A DNA stretch of 52,742 nucleotides from Vibrio sp. Hep-1b-8 (GCF_006124995.1 NZ_QEWN01000013.1:1-52742); one strand, 5' to 3'. Positions 37,435-47,817 are shown, counted from the stretch's first letter. The notes: generated by a model from the letters alone, not told the origin. Numbers and translations are program-made.

Positions 37435-38649
37435 TTATTTTTTCTGGCTATTCAACGCACGAATACGGCTTGATAGCGAGTAGAGACGAATGAAGCCTTC
37501 CGCGTGGCTTTGATCGTACACTTCGTCTTCACCGAAGGTCGCAAACTTCTCACAGTATAGGCTGTTGTCTGAACGCTTTTGAGTCACTGTCGCTTGACCT
37601 TTGTATAGTTTAACCACTACTTCACCGTTCACGTCCTGAGCCAGCTCTTCTGATGCAGCGAGAATCGATTTACATAGCGGTGTGAACCAACGACCGTCGT
37701 ACACTAGATGAGATGCTTTTAGGCCTAGCTCTTCACGGAACTCAAATGATGTTTTATCCAGCACCAGTTGCTCTACTGCACGTAGTGCTTCCATCATGAT
37801 AGTGCCCCCTGGAGTTTCGTAACAACCACGTGACTTCATACCAACCAAACGGTTCTCGACGATATCAATACGCCCTACACCGTGTTTAGCACCTTTTTCA
37901 TTTAGGTAAACCAGTGCGTTGTATGGCGTCATTGTTTCACCATCAACAGCAACCACTTCGCCTTTTTCAACTTTTAGCGTGACATATTCCGCTTCGTTTG
38001 GCGCTTGCTCTGGATCAACAGTCCAAACCCAGCAATCTTCATTCGGCGCATTCCAAGTCTCTTCAAGAACACCACCTTCGGTTGAGATATGCCATGCGTT
38101 TGCATCACGTGAATAAATTTTCGTTAATGATGCGGTACACGGAATATTACGCTCAGCGAGGTAGTCAAGACACTCTTCACGGCTAACAAGATCCCACTCA
38201 CGCCAAGGTGCGATAACGTGCAAATCCGGGGCTAGAGCGGCGAATGCTCCTTCAAAACGAACTTGGTCATTACCTTTACCAGTACAACCGTGACACAGTG
38301 CATCCGCACCTACTTTACGTGCTACTTCTACCTGAGCCTTAGCAATGATCGGACGCGCCATTGAGGTTCCTAGTAAGTACTTACCTTCGTAGTAAGCGCC
38401 CGTTTTAAGCGTTGGATAAATGTATTCCGCGACCATCTCTTCTTTTAGATCCGCGATATAACACTCAGATGCACCAGAAGCTTTTGCTTTTGCTTCGATA
38501 CCTTCTAGCTCTTCTGCACCTTGGCCAACATCTGCGACAAATGCGATAACTTCACAGTCATAGTTCTCTTTTAGCCACGGAATAATGACTGAAGTATCCA
38601 GACCGCCAGAGTATGCGACAACAACTTTATTTACTTGAACTTTGCTCAT
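37435..38649 (-). CDS. argG: Argininosuccinate synthase
   Basis: ArgG condenses citrulline and aspartate using ATP. The 404-aa short-type enzyme has the PP-loop [19 protein letters not shown], then [15 protein letters not shown] and [14 protein letters not shown]. It also has [24 protein letters not shown]. The start at 38649 ([10 protein letters not shown]) has GGAGAAAAG upstream. It follows argB by 111 bp with no visible terminator between, so argCBG are probably one transcript. Confidence 0.97.
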   Translation of the reverse strand: MSKVQVNKVVVAYSGGLDTSVIIPWLKENYDCEVIAFVADVGQGAEELEGIEAKAKASGASECYIADLKEEMVAEYIYPTLKTGAYYEGKYLLGTSMARPIIAKAQVEVARKVGADALCHGCTGKGNDQVRFEGAFAALAPDLHVIAPWREWDLVSREECLDYLAERNIPCTASLTKIYSRDANAWHISTEGGVLEETWNAPNEDCWVWTVDPEQAPNEAEYVTLKVEKGEVVAVDGETMTPYNALVYLNEKGAKHGVGRIDIVENRLVGMKSRGCYETPGGTIMMEALRAVEQLVLDKTSFEFREELGLKASHLVYDGRWFTPLCKSILAASEELAQDVNGEVVVKLYKGQATVTQKRSDNSLYCEKFATFGEDEVYDQSHAEGFIRLYSLSSRIRALNSQKK

Positions 38650-38760
38650 CTTTCTTTTCTCCAAAATCCCGGCTCTGCGCTTGGCGGTCAGTGCTACGGG
38701 TTACATCCTGATTGTTTTTTTTGACTGCACCGCTACATGCGTTGCAGCTAATTCATTGGT

Positions 38761-39555
38761 TTATTGCTTAGGTAAGAACTGAGTTCCGATGCTTTGTCCG
38801 GCAAACAGATCAACCAGCTTGTCTGGGTAACGCCAAGTCGCAACTTCAATTGGGCGACCTAAATCGTTCGCAGCTTCAAGTGCAGCGTTCACTTTGACGA
38901 TCATACCGTCAGTGATCACATGCCCTTGAATTAAGCTCTGTGCTTGCTTTTCATCAAGGCTCTTGATCAAATGACCTTTTCCATCGAGAACACCACTCAC
39001 GTCTGATAGCAGAACTAACTCAGCGTCGAGAGCACCTGCGACAGCAACTGCCGCTTGATCGGCATTCACATTCATCATCTGACCATTTGCTGTTAAGCCG
39101 ATCGAGCTAATGATTGGCAAAGCGCCAGCGGCAAGAACAGCTTGAAGCACGGTTGAGTCGCCTGGGGTTGCTTTGCCAACCGCACCCAACTCAGGATCGA
39201 GCTCTTCAACATGGCATAGCCCGCCATCCGCAAGGCTTAGACCGACCGCATTCAGCCCATCTTTAATCGCCTGACCTTGCAGCATCTTGTTTGCCGTGCC
39301 TGCTAAAGCACCGGTAATCACTCCAATTTGATCGTAAGGAGTGACTCTTAGGCCGCCCTTTTTCACTGTTTTAAGTTGTAGGGCAGCCATTAGATCGTCC
39401 ACCAGATAACCCCCTCCGTGGACGATCACAATTCGTCGCTGAGCCTGCTTTTGATAATTCGCAATTGCGCCAAATATCTGGCTAAGAGTCTCAGTACAAG
39501 ACAGTGCAGCACCGCCTAATTTGATCACTAATGGAGTTGATTTGTTATCTGTCAT
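38761..39555 (-). CDS. argB: Acetylglutamate kinase
   Basis: ArgB phosphorylates N-acetylglutamate. The 264-aa amino-acid kinase has [16 protein letters not shown], and a nucleotide/substrate region [48 protein letters not shown] follows. Its length matches E. coli ArgB (non-hexameric, arginine-insensitive type). AGGGACGAG precedes the ATG. It lies 37 bp after argC. Confidence 0.96.
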   Translation of the reverse strand: MTDNKSTPLVIKLGGAALSCTETLSQIFGAIANYQKQAQRRIVIVHGGGYLVDDLMAALQLKTVKKGGLRVTPYDQIGVITGALAGTANKMLQGQAIKDGLNAVGLSLADGGLCHVEELDPELGAVGKATPGDSTVLQAVLAAGALPIISSIGLTANGQMMNVNADQAAVAVAGALDAELVLLSDVSGVLDGKGHLIKSLDEKQAQSLIQGHVITDGMIVKVNAALEAANDLGRPIEVATWRYPDKLVDLFAGQSIGTQFLPKQ

Positions 39556-39592
39556 TACTCGTCCCTTTACCTACTTGCTTAAGCGTATTTGC

Positions 39593-40597
39593 CTAAATAA
39601 GGGCAGTTAACTCTGGAAATCCGTAGTGGATGTTTAAACATTGCATCGCTTGACTTGATGCACCTTTTAGTAAGTTATCAATCGCAGAGACTACGATGAT
39701 GTGCTCACCTTGAACCTTCCAGCCGATATCGCAGAAAGGTGTATTTTCTACATTTTGAATACTTGGTAGCACGTCAACGGTGAGACGCACTGCCGGCTTA
39801 TTTTCATAAGCTGCATGAAATGCTTGAGCGACCTGCTGCTCTGTCACATTTTGAGCAAGTTTGAGCGTGATCGTGGCAAGTATCCCGCGTTTAAAGTTGC
39901 CAAGATGCGGTGTGAAAATCACCTCACGACCTAAGTGGCTAGCAATTTCTGGCTGATGACGATGATTAAATACACCGTAAGGCTGTAAGCTCACTTCGCA
40001 GTAGCTATTGGTCATGGTTGCCTTTCTACCCGCTCCAGAGACACCGCTAGTCGCATTGATCACTGGCCACTGACTTTCATCAACAAGACCCGCTTCCAAT
40101 AACGGTTTAATTGCCAATTGAGACGCTGTTGGGTAACAACCAGGGACAGCGATAAGCTGACACTGCTTGATTCCGTCATCGTTCCATTCCGCTAAGCCAT
40201 AAACCGAGTTATCTAGCCAAGATTCATGCTGATGCTCAAAACCGTAAAACTGGTTATAGAACCCTTCTTTCTTTACACGGAAAGCGCCAGACAAGTCGAA
40301 GACCTGACAGCCTTGAGCAAGAAAAAGAGGAGCTAGGTCGTGGCTGACTTCATGTGCGGTCGCTAAAAACACCACATCACTTCCAATTGCGACAGCTTCA
40401 ACATCAGTAAGAGGAAGTACAGACTGACTAATAATCCCAGCTAACTTACCGTGTAATTGCGAGATGCATTTCCCCGCATCTAAGCTATTGGCGGAAACAT
40501 ACAAACCTGATAGCGTAAGTTCAGGGTGTTTGTGCACCATCAGAGCAAGCTCTGCTCCGGTATAACCGCTTGCGCCTATGATTGTGGTTTTAAGCAT
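39593..40597 (-). CDS. argC: N-acetyl-gamma-glutamyl-phosphate reductase
   Basis: ArgC reduces N-acetylglutamyl phosphate with NADPH. The 334-aa protein equals E. coli ArgC in length. It has the Rossmann motif [38 protein letters not shown], the active-site Cys in [14 protein letters not shown], and [10 protein letters not shown], plus HRHQPEI. The start at 40597 is chosen by homology; an ATG three codons upstream is equally open. It is divergent from argE. Confidence 0.95.
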   Translation of the reverse strand: MLKTTIIGASGYTGAELALMVHKHPELTLSGLYVSANSLDAGKCISQLHGKLAGIISQSVLPLTDVEAVAIGSDVVFLATAHEVSHDLAPLFLAQGCQVFDLSGAFRVKKEGFYNQFYGFEHQHESWLDNSVYGLAEWNDDGIKQCQLIAVPGCYPTASQLAIKPLLEAGLVDESQWPVINATSGVSGAGRKATMTNSYCEVSLQPYGVFNHRHQPEIASHLGREVIFTPHLGNFKRGILATITLKLAQNVTEQQVAQAFHAAYENKPAVRLTVDVLPSIQNVENTPFCDIGWKVQGEHIIVVSAIDNLLKGASSQAMQCLNIHYGFPELTALI

Positions 40598-40661
40598 CTG
40601 AGACATCCAATTCGACCTAAAATCACCACTCAATGAGTGACTATAAATTTAATTAATTTCG

Positions 40662-40689
40662 CTTTTATTGGTTTTTTATTCAATAAAAG
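40662..40689. promoter_or_regulatory. Operator-like inverted repeat between argC and argE
   Basis: CTTTTATTG and CAATAAAAG form perfect 9-bp arms around a 10-bp AT-rich spacer that contains an ATTCA half site (40678-40682). The position in the argC-argE divergent region suggests an ArgR or architectural site. Confidence 0.55.
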
Positions 40690-40750
40690 TGATTTAATAT
40701 GTGTTTTACCTTCTTAACCGTACTCTGTCAACAGGGAATGTAAACTAAAT

Positions 40751-41887
40751 ATGAAATTACCAAGTTTTCTTGAGGTCTACAGCGGCCTGATTTCCACCTC
40801 TTCTATTAGCTCGACAGACCCAAGTTGGGATGAAGGCAACGCCAAAGTCATTGAAAAATTAGCAGGATGGCTAAAGGATGTCGGCTTCAGCGTCGAAGTC
40901 ACAACCGTCGAAGAAGGGAAACTCAATCTAATTGCCAAGAAAGGCAGTGGAGAAGGTGGTCTGCTACTCGCGGGTCACAGCGATACCGTGCCATTCGATC
41001 AAGGGCGATGGAATTTTGAACCTCACGCGTTAACTGAAGCAAACAATCGCTTCTATGGTTTAGGTACGGCAGATATGAAGGGCTTTTTCGCCTTTATTAT
41101 AGAAGCCGTAAAAAAAGTCGATTGGAGTAAACAGACCAAGCCTCTTTATATACTGGCTACCTGTGATGAAGAGACAACCATGCTGGGTGCACGCCACTTT
41201 ACTGAGAATGCACCGTTTAAACCGGACTACTGCATTATTGGTGAGCCAACCAGCTTAGTGCCTATCCGAGGTCACAAAGGCCATGTCGCCAATGCCGTGC
41301 GAGTTACGGGGAAATCCGGGCACTCTTCAGATCCTTCATTAGGTGTGAATGCGATTGAGATCATGCATGAAGTTCTATTTGCACTAATGCAGCTACGCGA
41401 TAAATTGATCAAAGAGTACCACCACCCAGGTTTTGCTATCCCTAGTCCCACTCTTAACCTTGGTCATATTCATGGTGGCGACAGTGCGAACCGCATCTGT
41501 GGTTGTTGCGAACTGCATTATGATGTACGTCCTTTACCGGGCATCAGTTTAGACGGCTTGGACAATATGTTGCGCGGCGCACTTAAAGAAGTTGAAGCTA
41601 AGTGGCCTGGCCGAATCAGCATTACTCCACTTCATGAACCCATTCCGGGTTATGAATGTCAGCATGACCACCCATTTATTGGTGGTGTGGAAGAGATCTG
41701 TGGGCTCGAATCTCAAACTGTCAACTACTGCACAGAAGCGCCTTTCCTGCAACAACTCTGCCCGACTCTCGTTCTAGGGCCGGGGTCAATCGATCAAGCG
41801 CACCAACCGGATGAATTCCTCGCGTTCGAGTTTATTGATCCAACGATCGATGTTTTGTCAAAAGCGATGCATAAGTATTGTTTTTAG
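40751..41887 (+). CDS. argE: Acetylornithine deacetylase
   Basis: ArgE removes the acetyl group from N-acetylornithine, completing the linear pathway. The 378-aa M20-family metalloenzyme has [17 protein letters not shown] (metal His and Asp), [25 protein letters not shown] (catalytic Glu), [16 protein letters not shown] and [15 protein letters not shown]. Together with the ArgA-like domain in ArgH(A), this indicates the ArgA/ArgE linear route. It is divergent from argCBG and is followed by a strong terminator before ppc. Confidence 0.96.
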   Translation: MKLPSFLEVYSGLISTSSISSTDPSWDEGNAKVIEKLAGWLKDVGFSVEVTTVEEGKLNLIAKKGSGEGGLLLAGHSDTVPFDQGRWNFEPHALTEANNRFYGLGTADMKGFFAFIIEAVKKVDWSKQTKPLYILATCDEETTMLGARHFTENAPFKPDYCIIGEPTSLVPIRGHKGHVANAVRVTGKSGHSSDPSLGVNAIEIMHEVLFALMQLRDKLIKEYHHPGFAIPSPTLNLGHIHGGDSANRICGCCELHYDVRPLPGISLDGLDNMLRGALKEVEAKWPGRISITPLHEPIPGYECQHDHPFIGGVEEICGLESQTVNYCTEAPFLQQLCPTLVLGPGSIDQAHQPDEFLAFEFIDPTIDVLSKAMHKYCF

Positions 41888-41935
41888 AGGCAAAGAAGAA
41901 GCAATCGCTCTTGAATAGTGGATTCGGATAAATTG

Positions 41936-41967
41936 AAGGGTTGGCGTGTTACGCCAACCTTTTTTGT
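41936..41967 (+). terminator. Terminator after argE
   Basis: AAGGGTTGGCGT-GTT-ACGCCAACC, a 9-bp perfect stem, is followed by T7. The GGTTGGYG core matches the terminators after ppc and aphA. Confidence 0.95.
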
Positions 41968-42138
41968 AATAAATTTTCAACATAATTAGTCAATCGCATG
42001 CATCTTTGGACGTTACATTCATTTGCACAATATTTGCAAACTTAGCCTACAGTATTTGACTCGCGGCGATATTTTTCGCTAGATTGTCTACCTAACAAAG
42101 AAACATTGGATGTAATTTTTTTACAAGGCAGGAAGATA

Positions 42139-44772
42139 ATGAACGAGAAATACTCTGCGCTCAGAAGCAATGTGAGCATGCTAGGACACTTGCTCGGCAA
42201 CACCATCAAGGACGCACATGGTGACGTACTTCTAGAGAAAGTAGAAACCATTCGTAAACTTTCCAAGTCCGCCCTCGCAGACAATCTGCAAGATAGAAAA
42301 AGCTTGATTGATGAAATAAAAAGCCTGCCAAATGATCAACTGACTCCAGTTGCTCATGCATTCAACCAATTTCTAAACCTAACGAACATGGCAGAGCAGT
42401 ACCATACGATTTCACGTCACTGCGATGCTCATGTATGCGAACCAGACGCTATCAATACGCTTTTCTCAAAACTGGCTCAAAACGACATCAGTAAACTTGA
42501 TACAGCCCAAGCTGTACGCGATCTAAATATTGAGTTGGTACTAACCGCGCATCCTACTGAAATCACTCGTCGAACCATGATTCACAAGCTGATTAAGATC
42601 AACAAGTGCCTTTCTAAACTGGAACTGAGTGATCTATCCGTTAAAGAGCGCCAAAAAACGGAACGTCGTCTTGAGCAGTTAATCGCACAAAGTTGGCACT
42701 AGGATACCATCCGTCAACAGCGCCCAACACCACTTGATGAGGCCAAATGGGGCTTTGCAGTGGTTGAAAACTCATTATGGGAAGCGGTACCTGATTTTTT
42801 AAGAGAACTAGACCAACGTTTGGAAGGCTATCTAGGCGAAGGGCTACCTATTGATGCACGACCAGTTCACTTCTCATCATGGATGGGTGGTGACCGAGAT
42901 GGTAACCCATTTGTCACCCATACCATTACTCGTGAAGTACTACTGCTCTCACGTTGGAAAGCGGCCGATCTCTACCTAGGCGATATCAACGAACTGGTTA
43001 GCGAATTGTCGATGACCAAATGTAACGACGCGGTTCGTGCACTCGCGGGGGACGATGAACATGAACCTTACCGCGCTGTACTGAAGCAACTTCGAGAGCT
43101 GTTAAACGAAACCAAAGAGATTCTCGACGCCAAGATTCATGGTCAAAAACTGGCGGTCAAAGCGCCGCTGCAACGTGTCGAACAGTTGTGGGAACCTCTC
43201 TACGCCTGTTACCAATCCCTACACGAATGTGGCATGGGTATCATTGCTGACGGTTCATTACTCGATACCCTACGCCGAATCAAAGCTTTTGGTGTCCATC
43301 TAGTTCGTCTCGATATTCGTCAAGAAAGTACCCGTCATTCAGATGTATTGTCTGAGCTGACTCGCTACCTAGGTATTGGTGATTACAACCATTGGAGCGA
43401 GCAAGATAAGATTGCTTTTCTAACTAACGAGTTAGCCTCTAAACGTCCACTACTACCACGCGATTGGCAGCCATCTGAAGCCGTTCAAGAGGTTTTGGAC
43501 ACGTGTAATATCATCGCCCTTCAACCTCGTGAAGCTTTCGGTGCCTATGTCATTTCGATGGCTCGTACCGCTTCCGATGTACTCGCCGTTCACCTGTTGC
43601 TACAAGAATCGGGTTGTCCTTATCGTATGGACGTTTGTCCATTGTTTGAAACGTTAGACGACTTAAACAACGCAGAGTCTGTCATCAAACAATTGATGGG
43701 CATCGACCTATACCGTGGCTTTATTCAAAACCATCAAATGGTCATGATCGGTTATTCAGATTCGGCTAAAGACGCAGGCGTGATGTCTGCTGGCTGGGCT
43801 CAATACCATGCCATGGAATCTCTTGTAAAAGTGGCTGAAGATGAGGGCGTCGAACTGACCCTATTCCATGGCCGAGGCGGTACTATTGGTCGCGGTGGCG
43901 CACCAGCGCATGCAGCACTACTTTCTCAGCCACCAAAGAGTCTAAAAGGCGGTCTGCGTGTGACAGAGCAAGGCGAAATGATTCGCTTCAAGCTTGGGCT
44001 TCCAGAAGTTGCTGTCAATAGCTTTAGCCTCTATGCAAGTGCAATCCTTGAGGCAAACCTACTGCCACCACCAGAGCCAAAACAAGAATGGCGTGATTTG
44101 ATGAACGTCTTGTCAGAGGTCAGCTGTGAAGCATACCGAAACATCGTTCGTGGCGAGCCAGATTTTGTGCCTTACTTCCGTCAAGCAACGCCAGAGTTGG
44201 AACTGGGTAAGCTACCGCTTGGTTCTCGACCAGCTAAACGTAATCCTAACGGTGGCGTAGAAAGCCTACGTGCAATTCCATGGATTTTCTCTTGGAGTCA
44301 AAACCGTCTTGTCCTTCCAGCATGGCTAGGTGCAGGTGAGGCAATTCAATACTCCGTAGACAAAGGACATCAAGCGCTATTAGAGGAAATGTGTCGCGAA
44401 TGGCCATTCTTCTCTACACGTCTTGGTATGCTTGAGATGGTTTACACTAAGTGCAATATGGAAATTTCTCGTTACTATGATGAACGCTTGGTAGACCCTA
44501 AACTACTGCCACTGGGTGATCGTCTACGTGAACAACTGCAGAAAGATATCAAAGCAGTGCTTAATGTAGAGAACAACGAGAACCTGATGCAAAGTGACCC
44601 TTGGGGACAAGAGTCCATCCGCTTACGTAACATCTATGTTGAACCATTGAACATGCTGCAAGCAGAACTGCTTTACCGTACTCGTCAAGATCAAGAAGCC
44701 GCTCCAGAACTGGAAGAAGCGCTGATGGTTACGATAGCGGGTATTGCTGCGGGTATGCGAAACACGGGCTAA
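42139..44772 (+). pseudogene. ppc: Phosphoenolpyruvate carboxylase interrupted by an in-frame TAG
   Basis: PPC makes oxaloacetate from PEP and bicarbonate to refill the TCA cycle. The full frame is 878 codons including the internal TAG and matches E. coli Ppc end to end. It has [14 protein letters not shown] with catalytic His138, then [29 protein letters not shown] and the loop [24 protein letters not shown], and ends AGMRNTG. Codon 188 (42700-42702) is TAG, between QSWH and [10 protein letters not shown]. No frameshift or other lesion is seen. The start at 42139 has AGGAAG upstream. Without readthrough or suppression the product is a 187-aa stub. A sequencing error or a recent amber mutation is possible. 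Confidence 0.9.
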
Positions 44773-44783
44773 CCCTCACAGTT

Positions 44784-44816
44784 AAAGGTTGGTGTCATCA
44801 CACCAACCTTTTCTTT
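44784..44816 (+). terminator. Terminator after ppc
   Basis: GGTTGGTGT-CATC-ACACCAACC, a 9-bp perfect stem, is flanked by AAA and TTTTCTTT. It shares its core with the terminators after argE and aphA. Confidence 0.94.
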
Positions 44817-45164
44817 GATAGTAAATAATGTCACCCGAGAGACATTAGCAACCATAACAAAGATAAATATCCCGCAAAATAAACCTAAAGCAGTTATTTG
44901 TAACTTTTTTGGGATATTTTGTCCTTCTATTCTACTTTATGCTTATTATTTAGATATACTACTCAACCGCTGCGGTTAACTATATAATCTACAGACTGCA
45001 GCTTTCGATAATCTTTTTATCGATCCTAGGTGATAAACGGCTTTTTTAGGTGACATGACCAACTTTGTTGGTGCCACTTTAAATACTGATAATGAGTGCC
45101 TTTAGAAGCACGACTGTAAGAAGTGGTTAAGTTTTGTAGTTTATTGACCATTTGGATTGAAGAC
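44817..45164 (+). promoter_or_regulatory. aphA promoter and long structured 5' leader
   Basis: This gene-free stretch holds the control region of aphA. A perfect dyad AACCGC-T-GCGGTT (44965-44977) sits just upstream of a consensus -10 TATAAT (44983-44988), giving a start near 44995 and a leader of about 170 nt. In the leader are a 6-bp stem (45006-45022), two Qrr-complementary motifs (45026-45033 and 45047-45054), and a stem ACCAAC / GTTGGT (45058-45072). CCACTT (45074-45079) can also pair with AAGTGG (45121-45126). Further upstream AAATATCCC (44865-44873) and GGGATATTT (44911-44919) form a distant inverted repeat. Confidence 0.7.
45026..45054 (+). promoter_or_regulatory. Two candidate Qrr sRNA pairing sites in the aphA leader
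   Basis: CTAGGTGA (45026-45033) and TAGGTGAC (45047-45054) are each complementary to the conserved Qrr core that contains GTCACCTAG. Qrr sRNAs are known to activate aphA translation in Vibrio. Which copy is used here cannot be told from the sequence. Confidence 0.6.
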
Positions 45165-45704
45165 ATGTCATTACCACACGTTATCTTGACCGTATTAAGC
45201 ACGCGCGACGCTACTGGATACGATATCACTAAAGAATTTTCAGCGACTATTGGTTACTTCTGGAAGGCGAGCCACCAGCAAGTGTACCGTGAGCTTAATA
45301 AGATGGCTCAGAACAATCTTGTTACTTGTGTTCTTGAACCCCAAGAAGGAAAACCAGACCGTAAGGTTTACTCAATTACTGATTCGGGCCGCGCCGCTCT
45401 TGGTGAATGGTTCGACCAACCAACCGCACACCCAACGGTTCGCGACGAGTTCTCTGCAAAGCTGATGGCTTGTGCCGTGCAACCTTCTGCGCCATTCCGT
45501 ACCCAGCTAGGTGAACTTGTTGAAGAGTCACGTAAGCTCGTAGCTCACTATCAAGAGATTGAAAACGCTTACTACTCAACGCCATCAACACTTGATAAGC
45601 AGCAACGTCTAGAACGTCTAACGCTTCGCAGAAACCTACTGATTCGCCAAGCATGGGTTGAGTGGGCTCAAGAAGTACTGACTGAATTGGATACGCTAGC
45701 GTAA
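45165..45704 (+). CDS. aphA: Quorum-sensing master regulator AphA (PadR family)
   Basis: AphA is the low-cell-density master regulator of Vibrio quorum sensing and an activator of virulence genes in V. cholerae. The 179-aa protein has the PadR-type N-terminal winged helix (MSLPHVILTVLSTRDATGYDITKEFS, YFWKASHQQVYRELNKM, KPDRKVYSITDSGRAALGEWF). A C-terminal antiparallel coiled-coil dimerization domain follows (ELVEESRKLVAHYQEIENAYYSTPSTLDKQQRLERLTLRRNLLIRQAWVEWA). The start at 45165 matches V. cholerae AphA. Control is likely through the dyad at the promoter and Qrr pairing in the leader. The gene is convergent with cysE across a composite repeat. Confidence 0.97.
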   Translation: MSLPHVILTVLSTRDATGYDITKEFSATIGYFWKASHQQVYRELNKMAQNNLVTCVLEPQEGKPDRKVYSITDSGRAALGEWFDQPTAHPTVRDEFSAKLMACAVQPSAPFRTQLGELVEESRKLVAHYQEIENAYYSTPSTLDKQQRLERLTLRRNLLIRQAWVEWAQEVLTELDTLA

Positions 45705-45718
45705 CCGAGAAGTGAGAA
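45705..45718 (+). repeat. Two degenerate heptamers after aphA
   Basis: CCGAGAA and GTGAGAA run in tandem directly after the aphA TAA. They correspond to the GCGAGAA units after trmL and coaA. Confidence 0.65.
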
Positions 45719-45724
45719 AAATTT

Positions 45725-45757
45725 AAGGGTTGGCACCTAGTGCCAACCCTTTTCTTT
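45725..45757 (+). terminator. Terminator after aphA
   Basis: AAGGGTTGGCAC-CTA-GTGCCAACCCTT, a perfect 12-bp stem, is followed by TTCTTTAAAAT. The same downstream run occurs after the trmL terminator. Confidence 0.95.
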
Positions 45758-45781
45758 AAAATTCAATTAATAAAACCCAAA

Positions 45782-45800
45782 CTCGGAACGAAGCGTTCTT
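45782..45800. repeat. Single mini-hairpin unit, locus C (after aphA)
   Basis: CTCGGAACGAAGCGTTCTT resembles the second unit type of loci A and B (CTCGGAGCGAAGCG). Here GAACG and CGTTC can pair around AAG. Confidence 0.65.
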
Positions 45801-45804
45801 AACG

Positions 45805-46626
45805 CTATATCCCATCGCCACCGATAAAACTTTGCGACTTGCCGTTAAATTGCTGATCCATATCCAACGACGGTTTATCGGTTGTTGGGCGACCCACAAT
45901 CTTAGCAGGTACACCAGCAACGGTTGTATGGGCAGGCACTGGTTGAAGCACGACCGAGCAAGAACCAATCTTCGCCCCTTCTCCCACTTCAATATTACCC
46001 AGTATTTTGGCACCCGCACCAATCATGACACCTTCACGGATTTTAGGATGGCGATCGCCACACTCTTTACCTGTACCGCCCAACGTGACATCCTGAAGAA
46101 TCGACACATCGTTCTCAACAACCGCTGTTTCACCAATGACGATCCCAGTGGCATGGTCAAGCATGATACCATAGCCAATCTTAGCCGCTGGGTGGATATC
46201 AACCTGACACGCAACAGAAATTTGATTTTGTAGATAGGTTGCTAAAGCGATACGCCCCTGCTTCCATAGCCAGTTGGCAACTCGATACCCCTGAAGCGCG
46301 TGGTAGCCTTTTAAATAGAGCAGTGGCATTGAGTACATAGCAACAGCAGGATCTCGAGTAACAGTAGCGCAGATATCACAGGCCGCTGCTGAGCTGATAC
46401 TCGGATCAGCATTCAACGCTTCTTCTACCACTTCCCTAACCGCCATTGCAGGCATAGAAGCCGTATTTAGCTTGTTTGCCAAAATATAGCTAAGCGCTGC
46501 GCTTAGGCTATCATGCTTAATAATGGTCGCATGATAAAAGCTGGCTAACATTGGCTCTTGCTCAGAAAGCTCACGTGCTTCCTTCACAATGGTGTGCCAT
46601 ACCTTCTGTTTCTCACATTGTTTCAT
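45805..46626 (-). CDS. cysE: Serine O-acetyltransferase
   Basis: CysE makes O-acetylserine for cysteine synthesis. The 273-aa protein has the N-terminal helical domain (EPMLASFYHATIIKHDSLSAALSYILANKL). The left-handed beta-helix has VDIHPAAKIGYGIMLDHATGIVIGETAVV, GDRHPKIREGVMIGAGAKILGNIEVG, and the tail SLDMDQQFNGKS...GDGI, ending in Ile as needed for binding CysK. The start at 46626 has AGGAAAC upstream. It lies downstream of gpsA in the conserved yibN-secB-gpsA-cysE order. Confidence 0.96.
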   Translation of the reverse strand: MKQCEKQKVWHTIVKEARELSEQEPMLASFYHATIIKHDSLSAALSYILANKLNTASMPAMAVREVVEEALNADPSISSAAACDICATVTRDPAVAMYSMPLLYLKGYHALQGYRVANWLWKQGRIALATYLQNQISVACQVDIHPAAKIGYGIMLDHATGIVIGETAVVENDVSILQDVTLGGTGKECGDRHPKIREGVMIGAGAKILGNIEVGEGAKIGSCSVVLQPVPAHTTVAGVPAKIVGRPTTDKPSLDMDQQFNGKSQSFIGGDGI

Positions 46627-46687
46627 GTCGTTTCCTAGAACTGAATCCCTAGTATCTAGATACAAATCCAGTGTTGCTGTCGTACTC

Positions 46688-47719
46688 TTATGCTTCCGCT
46701 TTCTTATCTCGGGCAAGTAAATCTTTGGCCGCCAAGTTGGCATCCTTTCCTTGATACAATACTTGATAAATTTGGTCAACAATCGGCATCTCTACGCCCA
46801 TACGCTCAGCCAATAGGTAGACCTCTTTGGTATTGCGGTAACCTTCCACTACTTGACCAATTTCTTGCTGTGCCGTATCGACATCTTTACCCTGACCTAA
46901 CGCTAAACCAAAACGACGGTTGCGCGACTGGTTATCGGTACAGGTCAGAACAAGGTCACCAAGACCAGCCATACCCATAAAGGTTTCTGGTTGAGCACCT
47001 AGCGCAGCACCAAGACGTGTCATTTCAGCAAGACCACGGGTGATGAGTGCTGTACGCGCATTGGCACCAAAGCCGATGCCATCAGACATGCCTGCACCAA
47101 TCGCAATCACGTTCTTAACCGCACCACCTAATTGCATGCCGATAAAGTCACTGTTGGCATAAACTCGAAATGTCTTACTGCAATGAATTTTCTCTTGAAG
47201 ATCGGCAACAAAAGCAGCATCAGGAGAAGCCACAGAAATGGCAGTCGGCATTCCCATCGCCAACTCTTTAGCAAAGGTAGGACCTGAAAGGACTGCTAAC
47301 GAGTACCCTTCACCAAGCGCTTCATTTGCTACATCTTTAAGTAGCCGACCCGTTTCTGGCTCCAAACCTTTCGTCGCCCAGCAAATTCGAGAGTCTTCAC
47401 GCAGGTATGGCTTGACGTTATTTAGCACAATACCAAACACATGGCTTGGAACGACCACCAAAAGATCGCGACTCGCTTGAACCGCTTTTTTTAAATCGGA
47501 TTCAACGATCAGTGAATCTGGGAATTCAATCCCAGGTAAAAACTCGTGATTAGCTCGGTCGGCTTCTAGACGAGCCATATGTTCTGGTTCGTGGCCCCAA
47601 ATGATTACGTTCGCACCATTTCGCGCGAGTGAGATTGCAAGTGAAGTGCCGTATGAGCCAGCACCTAGGACTGTCATTGCAATTTCTTTACCGTAAGCAT
47701 TGTTGGTGTTGTCTTTCAT
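46688..47719 (-). CDS. gpsA: Glycerol-3-phosphate dehydrogenase [NAD(P)+]
   Basis: GpsA makes glycerol 3-phosphate for phospholipid synthesis. The 343-aa protein has the Rossmann motif [48 protein letters not shown], and the catalytic [32 protein letters not shown]. The N-terminus is about four residues longer than in E. coli. A hairpin with competing stems separates it from secB upstream. Confidence 0.96.
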   Translation of the reverse strand: MKDNTNNAYGKEIAMTVLGAGSYGTSLAISLARNGANVIIWGHEPEHMARLEADRANHEFLPGIEFPDSLIVESDLKKAVQASRDLLVVVPSHVFGIVLNNVKPYLREDSRICWATKGLEPETGRLLKDVANEALGEGYSLAVLSGPTFAKELAMGMPTAISVASPDAAFVADLQEKIHCSKTFRVYANSDFIGMQLGGAVKNVIAIGAGMSDGIGFGANARTALITRGLAEMTRLGAALGAQPETFMGMAGLGDLVLTCTDNQSRNRRFGLALGQGKDVDTAQQEIGQVVEGYRNTKEVYLLAERMGVEMPIVDQIYQVLYQGKDANLAAKDLLARDKKAEA

Positions 47720-47817
47720 TGTTCCGCCTGATTGTCATTAGGTTGACTAGAATCTTGTTACTACTCTCTAGCGTTTAGAAATTAGTAACAAAAACCCAGT
47801 AACTGGCACGTAAAACA

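Noticed and set aside
42760..44772. Downstream part of ppc as a separate gene starting at GTG 42760
   Set aside because: No ribosome binding site precedes this GTG, and the frame continues unbroken from the upstream part apart from one TAG. It is one interrupted gene.
45832..46233. 133-codon frame antisense to cysE
   Set aside because: CysE is intact and conserved on the other strand, and the antisense translation shows no family.
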